From contig NC_073692.1 of NCBI RefSeq assembly GCF_029784155.1, positions 427,285,324 through 427,349,323 on the forward strand: DNA of 64,000 bases, in the 5' to 3' direction. Of this stretch, positions 9,151 through 23,361 are shown piece by piece; within the stretch, counting starts at the first letter, position 1; each line of letters opens with the position of its first letter. The notes beneath the pieces were generated by a model. It ran no database searches. It had not been told where the DNA came from and worked only from the letters and a program-made list of their open reading frames with translations. The stretch is from Uranotaenia lowii. Lineage: Eukaryota > Arthropoda > Insecta > Diptera > Culicidae. The position numbers and the translations under genes are program-made.

Positions 9151-12100
9151 ATCGGCATAAAACCAAGCCAATCATAGTTTTAACTTACTTTTTGTGCACT
9201 ATGCTTTGAATAACGTTAATCTAACAATCTACATCAATGGCAACTGTTTGATAAGCAGTTGTTAAAAGCTACAGCTTAAAGAAGCCTCAAAACATGAAAA
9301 CTTGGACTTGCACCAATTTTTTAATAAGACATTGTTTTTTTTTATGTTTCATGAAAAATTATTGAAAGTTTAGTCTAAAAGTTTCAATCATTTAGGATTG
9401 TCAGAAAAATGAGTGCATCCAAGAATGATTTTCGAGGAAAAAAACTTGGGTAGGTAGAAGAAACGAAATATAAAACCCGTCTAAAGGAGGGGTTTTTCAG
9501 CAATTTAAAAAAATTGTTGGAAAATTACTTCAACGATAAATTTTATTCCTGGAACAAAGTTTATATCAAACTCAAAACTGAATTTTTGTGAAAAAAAATC
9601 TGGCTTTTAATGGATAAAAAGATAGCATAAATCTCACACATTTTTATCTTTAGAATCTATCTACAGAACTGACGCCAAACCAAATCCACTAAGGTTTTGG
9701 AAGTCAAAATGCATCAATTGATGTCGCGAAGTTCATGATGTCAGGCTTTCTCAACTTATTTTTGAGTCGCCTGAAGGAGATTTGCGTTCTGAAAATTAAG
9801 CTTAAAGATAAGCCAAATGGCCAGTATTGAACACTGCAGAACAAATTTCGTCGAATTTCAGTGTACTGTCAGAATTTTCAAAACATTTGAAACACACTAT
9901 ATAACAGGAATTTTACTGTTTTTACTTTATTTTTATCGAACAAACAAAACTTGACTAGTCTATAACAATTAGAATAGACAAAATTATCTGAATAATTCGC
10001 ATAATTGCGCATCAATCGCTGTCGAAATATCGCAAAATAAAAAAAAACATATCTAGTTTAAGGGTGGTCCAAAATAGGTCCAAAGGGTGGTCCAAAATAC
10101 TGACCAGTGTAATGATTGAAGAAACGTGTTTTTAGGCCTCAATCTTGTTACATTGCAACAAACGACGATATTTTTCGACAAGCGTTTCCCACCTCCAAAA
10201 AAATTCTAATCGGTTGTCCGTCCGATAATTTTTATTAATATAGATCTTGCGTTGTAATCCACAGAATACTTATGTACTAGTTGGGGCCCAGATTATGTAA
10301 AAAGCTTATTTGTTCCTGTGGAAAACCCAAGAATTATCAATTTTGTTATCCCACCGCATGTTTCTGTCTATTATAACAATTCGTTCCTCGTAAGAGGCAT
10401 CTCGATTTGAAAAAATCTTCCTACCCAATTGAAGTCCATAAAAACAAAATCTGAGTTCAAGAAAGCTTCACTAATAACATTTGCATAAATAATGAAACAA
10501 TCGGGTATAAATAGTTGAGTCGATCTGAAAGTCATCAGAAACTTTTCATAATCGTTAGGTAGTCCGGAATACCGGCAGAAAATTTGTAAAACTTTACATT
10601 TTATAAATTTAAAACTAGTTTTTAGTTGATTGAAGCATTCTTCCATAATTAAATCATACAGTGACACGAAAACATTAATTTTACAACAGTTCACAAGAAA
10701 CCATGGTGTCGGGTATGATAAATCCTACGGAAATCATACTTTGATAAAACTGCGGTGAATCCGTGCACCCACGGTGGATGATCATCATACATAATAATTG
10801 ATATTAAAAAAATGTGATCAGAAAATTTTAGATCAAAGTAAAGCACATTTAATTTGAATTGAATCATCATAATAATTGGACTGCTGTCACGAATTGTACA
10901 ACACCTGAAGGTGTGCTGTAACTGCCAAGCAAAACAACATTCATTTCGCGATGTTCTCGTTTTAATAACCGTTGTTGAAAGAGCAAAACGATCAACGTCA
11001 ATGACATCTTTTTGTCCCTAACCGAAACCTACGACAGGAACTGCAACAACAAAAAAGTAGGTATAATTCCATGAGCTGGAAGAAAAATCCGTCAAATACA
11101 CGTACTCGGGATTGGTCAACGTTGTGGGACTGATGAGGGAACAAGGACAGCTGAATGAGCAAAAAAAAAACAGAACACAAAACCTAAAACGACACGTTGA
11201 TAATGCGAAGCTGAAAGCAAACAAATTAATAGCTCAACCAGCAGAACACAAAATTTACTCGGCGTCCTCTTTTTGGAGGCCCCGGGAAATATGCCAACTG
11301 GCTTAACACAGGAAAAGTCGGAAAAGTATTTTTACAAACACCATAAAAGGGTTGAAAAAAAAAATGCAAACGACATTCGGTGGGTATTTTCCGGGGCGAT
11401 ATTTTATTATTCAATTAGATTAACTGCAGGGAGCCCTCGAGCTCGAACTGGAAAGTCCATTGGGTGTGTTATGTTTTCGTAAGGTCTCACCTTGCTTTTT
11501 GCTATGGCTCTGGTACTAAATTGAGGTGTAATTAAACCCGTTTCCATATGATTAGTAGGTACCTGCCTTCTATTGGGTTGACTTTACTCAGTCAACCGAA
11601 ATGACTTTAATTTGGCATTGCATGCTTGGAATGATAAAAATGAATAAAGCGTTTTCGGTTTTTTTATTCAAAGATTATCGAAAAGCTTTATTTTTCAGAG
11701 AGCATTCACGTTACTCTAAGTTTCGCAAAAATCCTTTTAAAAGTAAAAGTCTGTTTGTTGTTAGTTCGGAATTGTTTGACTCGATTTTTTTCCGAATAAT
11801 ATCGGTGGTTATGTGTTTGAATTTTCCATTCCGATGTTGTAGGTGGACTGTAAGCTATGATTGATCAGGCAATTCTTCACCTACATAGAACGGGTATCAA
11901 AAGCTCCGAATAGAGAAAAATATTTATTCGTTATCGTCGATGTATCATCGAAATTTCCCGCAGGATTTGTCTTATTGATACAGGTTAGATAGGGAAATAA
12001 GATTTGGTTGTTGTTTTTCTTCCTCCTCTACGGGAAGCATCACGTTCCATTTTTTCGGGTATAAGCAATAAGATATCACTTGTGCCGATTCATGCAACCA

Positions 12101-12979
12101 CCACATAAGCAAACACTCCTTCTCGTTTGCAGCATCCCAAAGGAAGCGCGACTCGTTAAGCAGGATATGTATACGTCATACTCGCAACAAGCGAACTTCA
12201 GTTCATTAATCATCAATCTCCGCTCACGAAACAAGCCGGGCTTTGCTCATTTTCTGTTCCGTCGCCTCAGGGGGGCCCAAAAAAAGTAGCTGACTGAGCG
12301 CGTGCAGATAAATAAAAGTTGAACAATGACGCTTATCCGGATCCGGCCAACAGGCATCATCAGCATAACCATGAATGAGAAAGAAGAAGCAAGATCAGTG
12401 AGGATGCCCGGAATCAGAACTTTCCGCACGACAAGTAATGGATCAAACGGTGTCACGTGTTTATCCAGCCGTGAATCCAAAAAGCAATTGTTCAGGTGTT
12501 GATGCTCTGAGATTGGTGAGTTACCTATCCATTTTTTTTCGCCGCCTTGACACATTCGAAAGCTTTGAATAACGACCTATCTGAAGATGTCGCATCATCG
12601 GAAGATTTTTCTGGCATGGTATGCAGATGTGAAGCAATTTTTAATAAAGTAAAGATTCGTTTTATCGTTTGTGTTGGCAAATATTGGTTCTGCTCGATAT
12701 TTCTTATCTCGTTTATTTACAACTGAACGAACGAATTATTACTGGGATTCAAAATTGATTGAATTTCTGAAGAAGATTGATTATGCATTGTTGCATTTGA
12801 AATCGTTATGGGATTTGCAGTATGATTTTGCATCACAACTTAAGCTTCCTGTAGTCAAAGTTTACCATTTAAATCCAAATAATCAAAAACTGCAATTCGA
12901 TGCATTGCTTTTCTCGACACGTGGTGCACCTGATAAAAATGACAAAAATGAGAAAAAAAAATTGTTAATACATACTGAC
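9151..12979. other. Non-coding DNA with no recognised gene
   Basis: Mostly AT-rich. At 10067-10112 there are two direct copies of GGTGGTCCAAAATA, related to 7838-7853 in inverted orientation. The segment 10940-12560 is less AT-rich but shows no splice-bounded or domain-like exon. The frame entering the satellite from 12671 begins with GTG, not ATG, and its unique part is unrecognised. A lone copy of the unit AAAAATGAC lies at about 12936-12950, just before the satellite, and could be related to its seed. Confidence 0.45.
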
Positions 12980-15900
12980 AAAAAATTACAAAAATTACAA
13001 AAATTACAAAAATTACAAAAATTACAAAAATTACAAAAATTACAAAAATTACAAAAATTACAAAAATTACAAAAATTACAAAAATTACAAAAATTACAAA
13101 AATTACAAAAATTACAAAAATTACAAAAATTACAAAAATTACAAAAATTACAAAAATTACAAAAATTACAAAAATTACAAAAATTACAAAAATTACAAAA
13201 ATTACAAAAATTACAAAAATTACAAAAATTACAAAAATTACAAAAATTACAAAAATTACAAAAATTACAAAAATTACAAAAATTACAAAAATTACAAAAA
13301 TTACAAAAATTACAAAAATTACAAAAATTACAAAAATTACAAAAATTACAAAAATTACAAAAATTACAAAAATCACAAAAATTACAAAAATTACAAAAAT
13401 TACAAAAATTACAAAAATTACAAAAATTACAAAAATTACAAAAATTACAAAAATTACAAAAATTACAAAAATTACAAAAATTACAAAAATTACAAAAATT
13501 ACAAAAATTACAAAAATTACAAAAATTACAAAAATTACAAAAATTACAAAAATTACAAAAATTACAAAAATCACAAAAATTACAAAAATTACAAAAATTA
13601 CAAAAATTACAAAAATTACAAAAATTACAAAAATTACAAAAATTACAAAAATTACAAAAATTACAAAAATTACAAAAATTACAAAAATTACAAAAATTAC
13701 AAAAATTACAAAAATTACAAAAATTACAAAAATTACAAAAATTACAAAAATTACAAAAATTACAAAAATTACAAAAATTACAAAAATTACAAAAATTACA
13801 AAAATTACAAAAATTACAAAAATTACAAAAATTACAAAAATTACAAAAATCACAAAAATTACAAAAATTACAAAAATTACAAAAATTACAAAAATTACAA
13901 AAATTACAAAAATTACAAAAATTACAAAAATTACAAAAATTACAAAAATTACAAAAATGACAAAAATTACAAAAATAACAAAAATTACAAAAATTACAAA
14001 AATTACAAAAATTTCAAAAATTACAAAAATTACAAAAATTACAAAAATTACAAAAATTACAAAAATTACAAAAATTACAAAAATTACAAAAATTACAAAA
14101 ATTACAAAAATTACAAAAATTACAAAAATTACAAAAATTACAAAAATTACAAAAAATAACAAAAATTACAAAAATTACAAAAATTACAAAAATTACAAAA
14201 ATTACAAAAATTACAAAAATTACAAAAATTACAAAAATTACAAAAATTACAAAAATTACAAAAATTACAAAAATTACAAAAATTACAAAAATTACAAAAA
14301 TTACAAAAATTACAAAAATTACAAAAATTACAAAAATTACAAAAATTACAAAAATCACAAAAATTACAAAAATTACAAAAATTACAAAAATTACAAAAAT
14401 TACAAAAATTACAAAAATTACAAAAATTACAAAAATTACAAAAATTACAAAAATTACAAAAATAACAAAAATAACAAAAATTACAAAAATTACAAAAATT
14501 ACAAAAATTTCAAAAATTACAAAAATTACAAAAATTACAAAAATTACAAAAATTACAAAAATTACAAAAATTACAAAAATTACAAAAATTACAAAAATTA
14601 CAAAAATTACAAAAATTACAAAAATTACAAAAATTACAAAAATTACAAAAATTACAAAAATTACAAAAATTACAAAAATTACAAAAATTACAAAAATTAC
14701 AAAAATTACAAAAAATAACAAAAATTACAAAAATTACAAAAATTACAAAAATTACAAAAATTACAAAAATTACAAAAATTACAAAAATTACAAAAATTAC
14801 AAAAATTACAAAAATTACAAAAATAACAAAAATGACAAAAATGACAAAAATGACAAAAATGAAAAAAATGACAAAAATGACAAAAATGACAAAAATGACA
14901 AAAATGACAAAAATGACAAAAATGACAAAAATGACAAAAATGACAAAAATCACAAAAATCACAAAAATGACAAAAATCCAAAAAATGACAAAAATCACAA
15001 AAATGACATAAATGACAAAAATCACAAAAATCACAAAAATCACAAAAATCACAATAATCACAAAAATCACAAAAATCACAAAAATCACAAAAATCACAAA
15101 AATCACAAAAATCACAATAATCACAAAAATCACAAAAATCACAAAAATGACAAAATTGACAAAAATGACAAAAATGACAAAAATGACAAAAATGACAAAA
15201 ATGACAAAAATGACAAAAATGACAAAAATGACAAAAATGACAAAAATGACAAAAATGACAAAAATGACAAAAATGACAAAAATGACAAAAATGACAAAAA
15301 TGACAAAAATGACAAAAATGACAAAAATGACAAAAATGACAAAAATGACAAAAATGACAAAAATGACAAAAATGACAAAAATGACAAAAGTGACAAAAAT
15401 GACAAAAATGACAAAAATGACAAAAATGACAAAAATGACAAAAATGACAAAAATGACAAAAATGACAAAAATGACAAAAATGACAAAAATGACAAAAATG
15501 ACAAAAATGACAAAAATGACAAAAATGACAAAAATGACAAAAATGACAAAAATGACAAAAATGACAAAAATGACAAAAATGACAAAAATGACAAAAATGA
15601 CAAAAATGACAAAAATGACAAAAATGACAAAAATGACAAAAATGACAAAAATGACAAAAATGACAAAAATGACAAAAATGACAAAAATGACAAAAATGAC
15701 AAAAATGACAAAAATGACAAAAATGACAAAAATGACAAAAATGACAAAAATGACAAAAATGACAAAAATGACAAAAATGACAAAAATGACAAAAATGACA
15801 AAAATGACAAAAATGACAAAAATGACAAAAATGACAAAAATGACAAAAATGACAAAAATGACAAAAATGACAAAAATGACAAAAATGACAAAAATGACAA

Positions 15901-17765
15901 AAATGACAAAAATGACAAAAATGACAAAACTGACAAAAATGACAAAAATGACAAAAATGACAAACATGACAAAAATGACAAAAATGACAAAAATGACAAA
16001 AATGACAAAAATGACAAAAATGACAAAAATGACAAAAATGACAAAAATGACAAAAATGACAAAAATGACAAAAATGACAAAAATGACAAAAATGACAAAA
16101 ATGACAAAAATGACAAAAATGACAAAAATGACAAAAATGACAAAAATGACAAAAATGACAAAAATGACAAAAATGACAAAAATGACAAAAATGACAAAAA
16201 TGACAAAAATGACAAAAATGACAAAAATGACAAAAATGACAAAAATGACAAAAATGACAAAAATGATAAAAATGACAAAAATGACAAAAATGACAAAAAT
16301 GATAAAAATGACAAAAATGACAAAAATGACAAAAATGACAAAAATGACAAAAATGACAAAAATGACAAAAATGACAAAAATGACAAAAATGACAAAAATG
16401 ACAAAAATGACAAAAATGACAAAAATGACAAAAATGACAAAAATGACAAAAATGACAAAAATGACAAAAATGACAAAAATGACAAAAATGACAAAAATGA
16501 CAAAAATGACAAAAATGACAAAAATGACAAAAATGACAAAAATGACAAAAATGACAAAAATGACAAAAATGACAAAAATGACAAAAATGACAAAAATGAC
16601 AAAAATGACAAAAATGACAAAAATGACAAAAATGACAAAAATGACAAAAATGACAAAAATGACAAAAATGACAAAAATGACAAAAATGACAAAAATGACA
16701 AAAATGACAAAAATGACAAAAATGACAAAAATGACAAAAATGACAAAAATGACAAAAATGACAAAAATGACAAAAATGACAAAAATGACAAAAATGACAA
16801 AAAGGACATAAATGACAAAAAGGACAAAAATGACAAAAAGGACAAAAATGACAAAAATGACAAAAATGACAAAAATGACAAAAATGACAAAAATGACAAA
16901 AATGACAAAAATGACAAAAATGACAAAAATGACAAAAATGACAAAAATGACAAAAATGACAAAAATGACAAAAATGACAAAAATGACAAAAATGACAAAA
17001 ATGACAAAAATGACAAAAATGACAAAAATGACAAAAATGACAAAAATGACAAAAATGACAAAAATGACAAAAATGACAAAAATGACAAAAATGACAAAAA
17101 TGACAAAAATGACAAAAATGACAAAAATGACAAAAATGACAAAAATGACAAAAATGACAAAAATGACAAAAATGACAAAAATGACAAAAATGACAAAAAT
17201 GACAAAAATGACAAAAATGACAAAAATGACAAAAATGACAAAAATGACAAAAATGACAAAAATGACAAAAATGACAAAAATGAAAAAAATGACAAAAATG
17301 ACAAAAATGACAAAAATGACAAAAATGACAAAAATGACAAAAATGACAAAAATGACAAAAATGACAAAAATGACAAAAATGACAAAAATGACAAAAATGA
17401 CAAAAATGACAAAAATGACAAAAATGAAAAAAATGACAAAAATGACAAAAATGACAAAAATGACAAAAATGACAAAAATGACAAAAATGACAAAAATGAC
17501 AAAAATGACAAAAATGACAAAAATGACAAAAATGACAAAAATGACAAAAATGACAAAAATGACAAAAATGACAAAAATGACAAAAATGACAAAAATGACA
17601 AAAATGACAAAAATGACAAAAATGACAAAAATGACAAAAATGACAAAAATGACAGAAATGACAAAAATGACAAAAATGCCAAAAATGATAAAAATGACAA
17701 AAATGACAAAAATGACAAAAATGACAAAAATGACAAAAATGACAAAAATGACAAAAATGACAAAT
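12980..17765. repeat. 4.8-kb satellite of a 9-bp unit ACAAAAAT(T/G/C)
   Basis: About 530 tandem 9-mers fall into blocks by the last base. From 12980 to about 14825 the unit is ACAAAAATT. From 14826 to 15148 ACAAAAATG and ACAAAAATC mix, with odd units such as ATCCAAAAA. From 15149 to 17765 it is nearly pure ACAAAAATG. Rare variants (ATCAC, ATTTC, ATAAC) and a few one-base slips near 14155 and 14712 break the phase. Because 9 is a multiple of 3, very long repetitive frames arise on both strands; they have no independent support as genes. The strands are strongly asymmetric (almost no G on plus in the T block). Confidence 0.97.
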
Positions 17766-20097
17766 AGTTTTATAATTCCAATTTTTCACATGATTTATAT
17801 ACACAAATAGCGTAAACCCAATATTACTTTTAATAAAAACTTTTGGTAATCCTTTTTAGAGGAATTTTGAAAGCACAACGATGCCAAATTTGGCAACTTT
17901 TTATACCTAAAAATGACATCATTATGCCTTCAAAACTCATTTTGAAACGCTGACTAAACAAGGCATCATTGAGGTTTCAGTGAAACTTGAAATAATCGTG
18001 GTATCCGTGTATGCAAAATGAGACCCAAATTTTGACATTTTACCACCGTTTTTCGAGGAAAAATGATACAAAATTTTGTTTTCAAGGAATGATAGCAAAA
18101 TTAGTTATACATATGCCATTTTAGTCTGCTCGGGAATAATTTACATTTTGGATTCAAAAATGAGTTTGCTTGCAGACATTTAGGGGTTTTTTTTTCATTT
18201 TGCAAATCCAATAAATTATCGAGCTGTTACTGAGCAACTTCTTTCATTTCAAACCGAACCGAATTTTTCAAAGGAAAAGATTAAAAGTTCGAAATCCTTC
18301 AACTCTTCCACCTTCATCAACCAGTATGAGATTCGTTCCTCGCGATGACTTCTGGCAAAATTAACGCTAAGAGCAGGTCCATTACGAGAAGGTTTGTACT
18401 TTTTTTTACACACTCACTCACTCTGTCTATTCTCGCCTTTCGTTCCCCTTGCCTTTATAATATTATTCACAGAAATCTATCTAAATGGAAATGAGAATTT
18501 GATAGAAACCTCATTAGTATTGTCAGCATCTTTTCGAGTCATATTCTTAGCATGGGGTATTGGCGTTACTACCTTAGGATATCATTATGCAGGCAGATGA
18601 TGTGATGATTGTCTTCAGACGTCGAGTGACAGCTGACAAAATTCGACAAAGTCCAAAGAACCCTATCAATTTTAATAATAAATATTATATTTTTTTAAAG
18701 AGTTTCGGAGGGTATTGATGCACATTGTTACAACACTTTAAGAGATCAGCAATGATGAGTTATTTTTTACCTTACTATAGCCTTTCACCCAGTTCTTATG
18801 TAAACTTTAAATTAATTTCTTTCCTGATGCTGCAAAAGCCATCCCTAGGTATTTAAAACTATTCAAAAGATATTTAATTTTGAAAAGAAGAGAAAAGAAT
18901 TTTTCAGCCATTGCATCCGGGTAACGTACCGTTTATTTTAGTTACTCCAGGGCTCCTGGCTTGAAACATCGAAACCAAAGGGGCACACCCACTCGGTTGA
19001 GGGGAAAAAAGCTTGTAAAATATTTGCATAATTTCCGATGCCATTTTTCGGACCGTTGCCTGCTATCCTCTTTCATATCAGTCCGAACTTGGCATGGGTG
19101 CAGTAGAAAAGCAAAGTGTAGTTATCACTCTGTTTGGTACTGAAATAGAACTTGGATGTAGGTACTTATTTGTTGAACACTTTTGCATGCTCCGGGAAAC
19201 ATTGAACCCCTTCCGAGAAAAACTTGAAATAGTTTCCAAAAAACGGGACAAAAAAACAGTAGAAAACAGAGTCAGTTTGAATCTAAAAGTTAATCAATCC
19301 AAGTCAACGGTAATTCAATTGTTACATGTTTGGAAGACTTTACCTCCGACAAGGACAAAGCTCCTAAGCTGATGTAAATTAATTTACAATTTACATATTC
19401 GAATGTAAATGACCGGGTAGAAATATGCATACAGTATAACAATAGTATGTATATTCACGGGTGCATTGGAGCATTATAATCAAATTTTATGTTGCCTGCA
19501 CCCCCCCAAAAAAAAGGGTACGTTGAAAAGCTAATATCCGTTCTACCTTTGTCGTCGTCTTATGTCGAGGGACCAATGATTTTTTCTCTTGATGATTGAA
19601 ACAAATGGATTCTTGGTTTTGGTTTCGGTTCAGATGCATTGACTTTTTCGGGTTTGCTCGGGTCATAAAATTCAATTACAAGCGGACGTCACATCCAAAC
19701 AGTTTATGTCGTAAATATTGGTACAGAATCGGAAAAAAATATTTTGAAAAATGGTGAGAAAAAGGTTGTTATTTATGCAACAAGTAGCAAAAAGTAATTT
19801 ACGCAACAATCCGCAAAATGTAGATTTTTTCAGCCCTAGTCGAACATTCATGCAACAAGGCTTGCCGAAACTGGATAGTTACAAGGGATAAAAAAATCGA
19901 GTTTTTACAAACTGATAAGATGAATTTTGAGCTATTTTTAGAAGACATTTTGAAAGCAAGAGTTGTTAGGAAAAAACTAATTGCAGATCTGAAATCAGCG
20001 CAAACTGGGCCGGAACAAATATCTAACTCTTTTTTGTCACCCCCCCTCTCCTTCGATTTTCCGAAAATCTCGAAGGGGGGAAATAAAGTTAAAGGTA
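17766..20097. other. AT-rich non-coding DNA
   Basis: No convincing exon or element. Short frames at 18394 and 19094 lack domain features. A C-rich/G-rich hairpin with CCTTCGA pairing to TCGAAGG lies at about 20040-20080. Confidence 0.45.
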
Positions 20098-20327
20098 TTT
20101 AACCTTCGTTTGCAGTGAGGGTCTAAATATATGACCCGAACTGTACATTCTAGAAGCGATAACTCAGAAATGGTTAAAGCTATATATATATGAAATTTTC
20201 TGACGTTTCCTTGAAAGAGAAGCTCTACAATTTTTTAAATCTTTGAATAGGGTTACCACTTACCAGAGTTACCTAGCAAAAATGGATAATTATCCGGTTA
20301 GGGTCATATAGACCCAGATTATTGTTT

Positions 20328-20349
20328 TGTATGTATGTATGTATGTATG
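20328..20349. repeat. Microsatellite (GTAT)n
   Basis: Five to six GTAT units just upstream of the nested MITE. Confidence 0.9.
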
Positions 20350-20479
20350 GGTCCTCCATCATCGGTAGCAAGGTTCAGCTTATGTCTATATAACTTGGCT
20401 TCGAATTCACTTCTAGGGTTCCACGGCCGATAGTTCGTCGGTAGAAGGCATCCAATTCTCAGAAACCACATATAGACCA

Positions 20480-20928
20480 CATATCTGCCGCTCATAGCAA
20501 GTCCGTCCCATTTGCGTTTTCATTATTTTTCAGTTTATCGCTGGAAACACTTTAGTTTTATCTGTAGTTTCAAGAGAAAACTTTGTTTTCATTACTTTGT
20601 TCTGATGAACATTGAAAAAAACCTCAAGTAATTTTGTCCCATTGAACAAATGATCGCAAATCGGTCCCATATAGCATAAATCATAGCAAGTCGGTCCTAT
20701 AGCCATAAGGGCCCAGCAAATGATTTCTAACAAAATCAAAACAAAAAAAATAATCCTTATAAAGCGAAAATCTTTCATTAGCCGTAGCAGTGACAGATTC
20801 TGTAGATTATTCTGATTAAAAAAGCATACAAGTGCCGAATTACCGTTGGACTTTTTTACAATTTTTCAATGCTGTTTTTCTCAATTCAACAAAACCGCAA
20901 ATGGGACGGACTTGCTATGAGCGGCAGA
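20480..20928. mobile_element. 449-bp MITE with GTCCGTCCCAT termini
   Basis: The inverted ends share about 34 bp without mismatch, containing TCTGCCGCTCATAGCAAG and GTCCGTCCCATTTGCG. The 9-bp direct repeat TATAGACCA flanks it at 20471-20479 and 20929-20937. The interior is AT-rich with no transposase. A 9-bp TSD suggests a Mutator-like source, which is an inference. The larger element at 54453-55833 has related ends (CTGCCGCT...GTCCCATATGC) and a shared interior phrase TTTTTCAGTTTATC. Confidence 0.78.
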
Positions 20929-21949
20929 TATAGACCATAGATTATTGCTTTGGGTATAAAATCCAAACTACTGTACCGATTTTCCTAAACTGTACAATTT
21001 TGAAATTGTCCAAATGTGCTACCGGATGCTTCTTAAAAATATGAGTTTTGAGTTTGTGGTCTCCAGAAAACGACCGTGAAGCCAAAAAGTCCTTGGTTAA
21101 AAATAAAAGTGCTTGGTTTTATAGACCACAGCTGGTAAATTGAAATCTTCATAGATTTTTTTTCACTATAGTTTTTAAACTATAATTTCAAGAGGATCAA
21201 GGAATTTCGATGAAAAAAATTTTGTTCTGTTCAATTACATTCAATTCCAACCGATAGTGATGAATAAATAATGAAAAGATTATATAATATCACAGAATTT
21301 CAGCACATTTTTTTTATAGATTAAATAACGGCCACGATCTTCGTTCAAAAGCGCCACCTTTTTTTTAACCGTAAAAGAAGGTTAATTGAAAAATTTGATA
21401 AATTCTTCGAAAATTCTAACAGTTGAAAGAGGGAAAGTTAAACTGCGGAAGATGTGAACTGACCTTTTGTATTCCAGATTTTTTCAAATTTTCGATTTTA
21501 AACATATCTATTTTTCGGTTTTGTACAATTTAGGTTGTAAAAATGTATATTGCAAGCAAACTTTGGCACATTTGTTTCAGTTGATTGAATATTTAGATTA
21601 TTTTGAACTATTTCCCCCTCATGACGCTTCAACTTCAAGTGACTAATGAAAAAATTGGGATAACTTAAAAAAAAATATTCATATTCCAACCCACATCGTG
21701 TAAATTTGGATTAAGTTGTTGATAAATATGTTTATAAAGATGTCTCAAAAGGCTGTTTTTCTACCCAAATGTGTACATATTTAGGCAACCAATCGCCTAA
21801 TACTTCGGTTGGCGCTACTCAGCAACTGTCCGTTTTATGATATTACAGTTTCCTGAAATTGCACCACCTTCTCGTTGAGATGATGTTACACTTTCTGACC
21901 TCTAATTTCAAAAGAAGCCTCAGATTACTGAATCGCTTAAACTGAAAAT

Positions 21950-22895
21950 TTAGCCCCCGAAGAATGTTGCCCTGGCCAATCCCTGCGAACTGTGCGGGGA
22001 AAGGGAAGGTATATTACTTAAACGGTAGATGCAGAGAGATCCACACATAAACGTGGGGAGTTTAACGCTTTATCCTCGTGGTCGTACGCTGAGAAGGTCC
22101 GCAACAACTACATCACGAGTAGCATTTCGGCGAACTTGAAACGTAACTAAGCCTAAGAGACGACAGCGGTTTTCATAGCTTGGTAAACGAAACGGATCTT
22201 GGCAGTTTAGGTGTCGTAGAGCGTACCGCAAGTGCGCCGCTGGATAGCCTCGCTTCCTTCATCTCCGTTCTGGTAGAAAGGGCACCAAATAGCGTACTCG
22301 AGAATAGAACGAACTATGCAACAATGAAGACTTTTCAGACGATATACGTCTCTGAAGTCTTTGGCCATACGAAACAAGAATCCAAGACTTCGAGAAACTT
22401 AGGCGACAACATATTTCGTTCGAGTCTTGAACTCCAGCCGTGCGTCGGTCGAGAATAACGCCCAAATCGTTGATGTGGTCCACCCGGATGATGGTTTTGT
22501 CAGAAGAGGGCGCTGCTTACGGAAAACGATATTACCGAGCATTTACTGCGGTTCAAGGACAAGCAATTGATGTCGCACCAGAGAGCAAAAAAGGTGAATT
22601 GCTGTTGCATGAAGTTGATGGCGTCTTGGCCGTTTATGGTGTGAAAAAGTTTCAGGGCATCGGCATATGCGAGCTTTGTGCTAAACTAACCCCAGAACTA
22701 AACTTTAGAATAACTTTAACAAACAAATGTTTCCACAGCTCAACGAGGCACTAATTCACAGGTTGTAGAATCTTCGTCCGAAAGATAAAAAACTCGTAGG
22801 TGCTCCTATCGAGTCACGCTGGGTTAGGAAGTATTTTTCTCTGATCATTTCGTCGAGAAGCGAGAGTACATCATTAAAATAGATCCCGAAAATAA
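21950..22895 (-). pseudogene. Jockey/I-like RT, 3' half (interrupted element)
   Basis: The minus strand reads, with frameshifts: IIFGIYFNDVLSLLDE, YADALKLF (the RT active-site FADD is here ADA, so the second Asp is lost), WCDINCLSLNRSKCSVISFS, HINDLGVILDRR, GFLFRMAKDFRDVYRLKSL, VRSILEYAIWCPFYQNG and a tail LLGLVTFQVRRN / DVVVADLLSVRPRG. The reading continues from the fragment at 25245-26448, so both are halves of one copy. Confidence 0.72.
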
Positions 22896-23361
22896 TGTAA
22901 TGCTGGCATATCCGTGGACGAGGTCACAAAAATAAAGTCAAGAATTTCAGTTAAACTTTCATGTTAGGCAACATTTATCTACCATTTTCCCGGCTACAAG
23001 AATATAATGATGGATTTGCGTGTACATGGTTTGCTTCACTTACGGCTTGCATTTGAATGTCTCCTGTTGCTGGCTGCCGCTGAACTCCACCGCAGCTGTT
23101 AGCACTTTGGCGTGGCGGATTGATTGACACGCTGACCAGCGCATCCAGACATCCGAAATCCAGCCACTGGAACCACCGGAAGCATGTGGCAGTTGATTCT
23201 TCCCACCGATGCGATTGCTATCTTTGGTGCTGTTGCGGCTGCAATGGCTGACGAAAGCGTAGCACGACTCTGTCGCGCCGACCGATGATTTCGTGATTGA
23301 AAACGATTGTTGACAAGCGCAGCACACGCACCTTCGCTTCCTGCAGTCGTCCTGGCCACCT

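Larger units (their letters stand above)
20098..21383. mobile_element. Possible TTAA-type MITE with nested element
   Basis: TTAACCTTCGTTTGC at 20098 is mirrored by GAAGGTTAA ending near 21383 (13 of 17 outer bases pair). The interior holds several copies of GGGTC..ATAGACCC-like phrases, a (GTAT)n run and a nested 449-bp MITE. A piggyBac-like TTAA target is possible, but the inverted ends are short. Confidence 0.35.

Noticed and set aside
12980..17765. Repeat array as CRISPR or regulatory array
   Set aside because: Uniform 9-bp units without spacers in a eukaryotic genome; it is a simple satellite.
12671..17810. Very long open frames (repeats such as KLQ, VIF, CHF, FLS, TKM), up to 1032 residues
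   Set aside because: They are direct translations of a 9-bp satellite on both strands and in several frames. The frame entering from unique sequence at 12671 starts with GTG. No independent coding evidence.
18394..18600. 68-codon frame with hydrophobic stretch as membrane protein
   Set aside because: Short, in AT-rich DNA, no conserved-looking motif or splice context.
22440..22754. Plus-strand 104-codon frame
   Set aside because: Antisense to the RT relic (YADALKLF and WCDINCLSLN on the minus strand).
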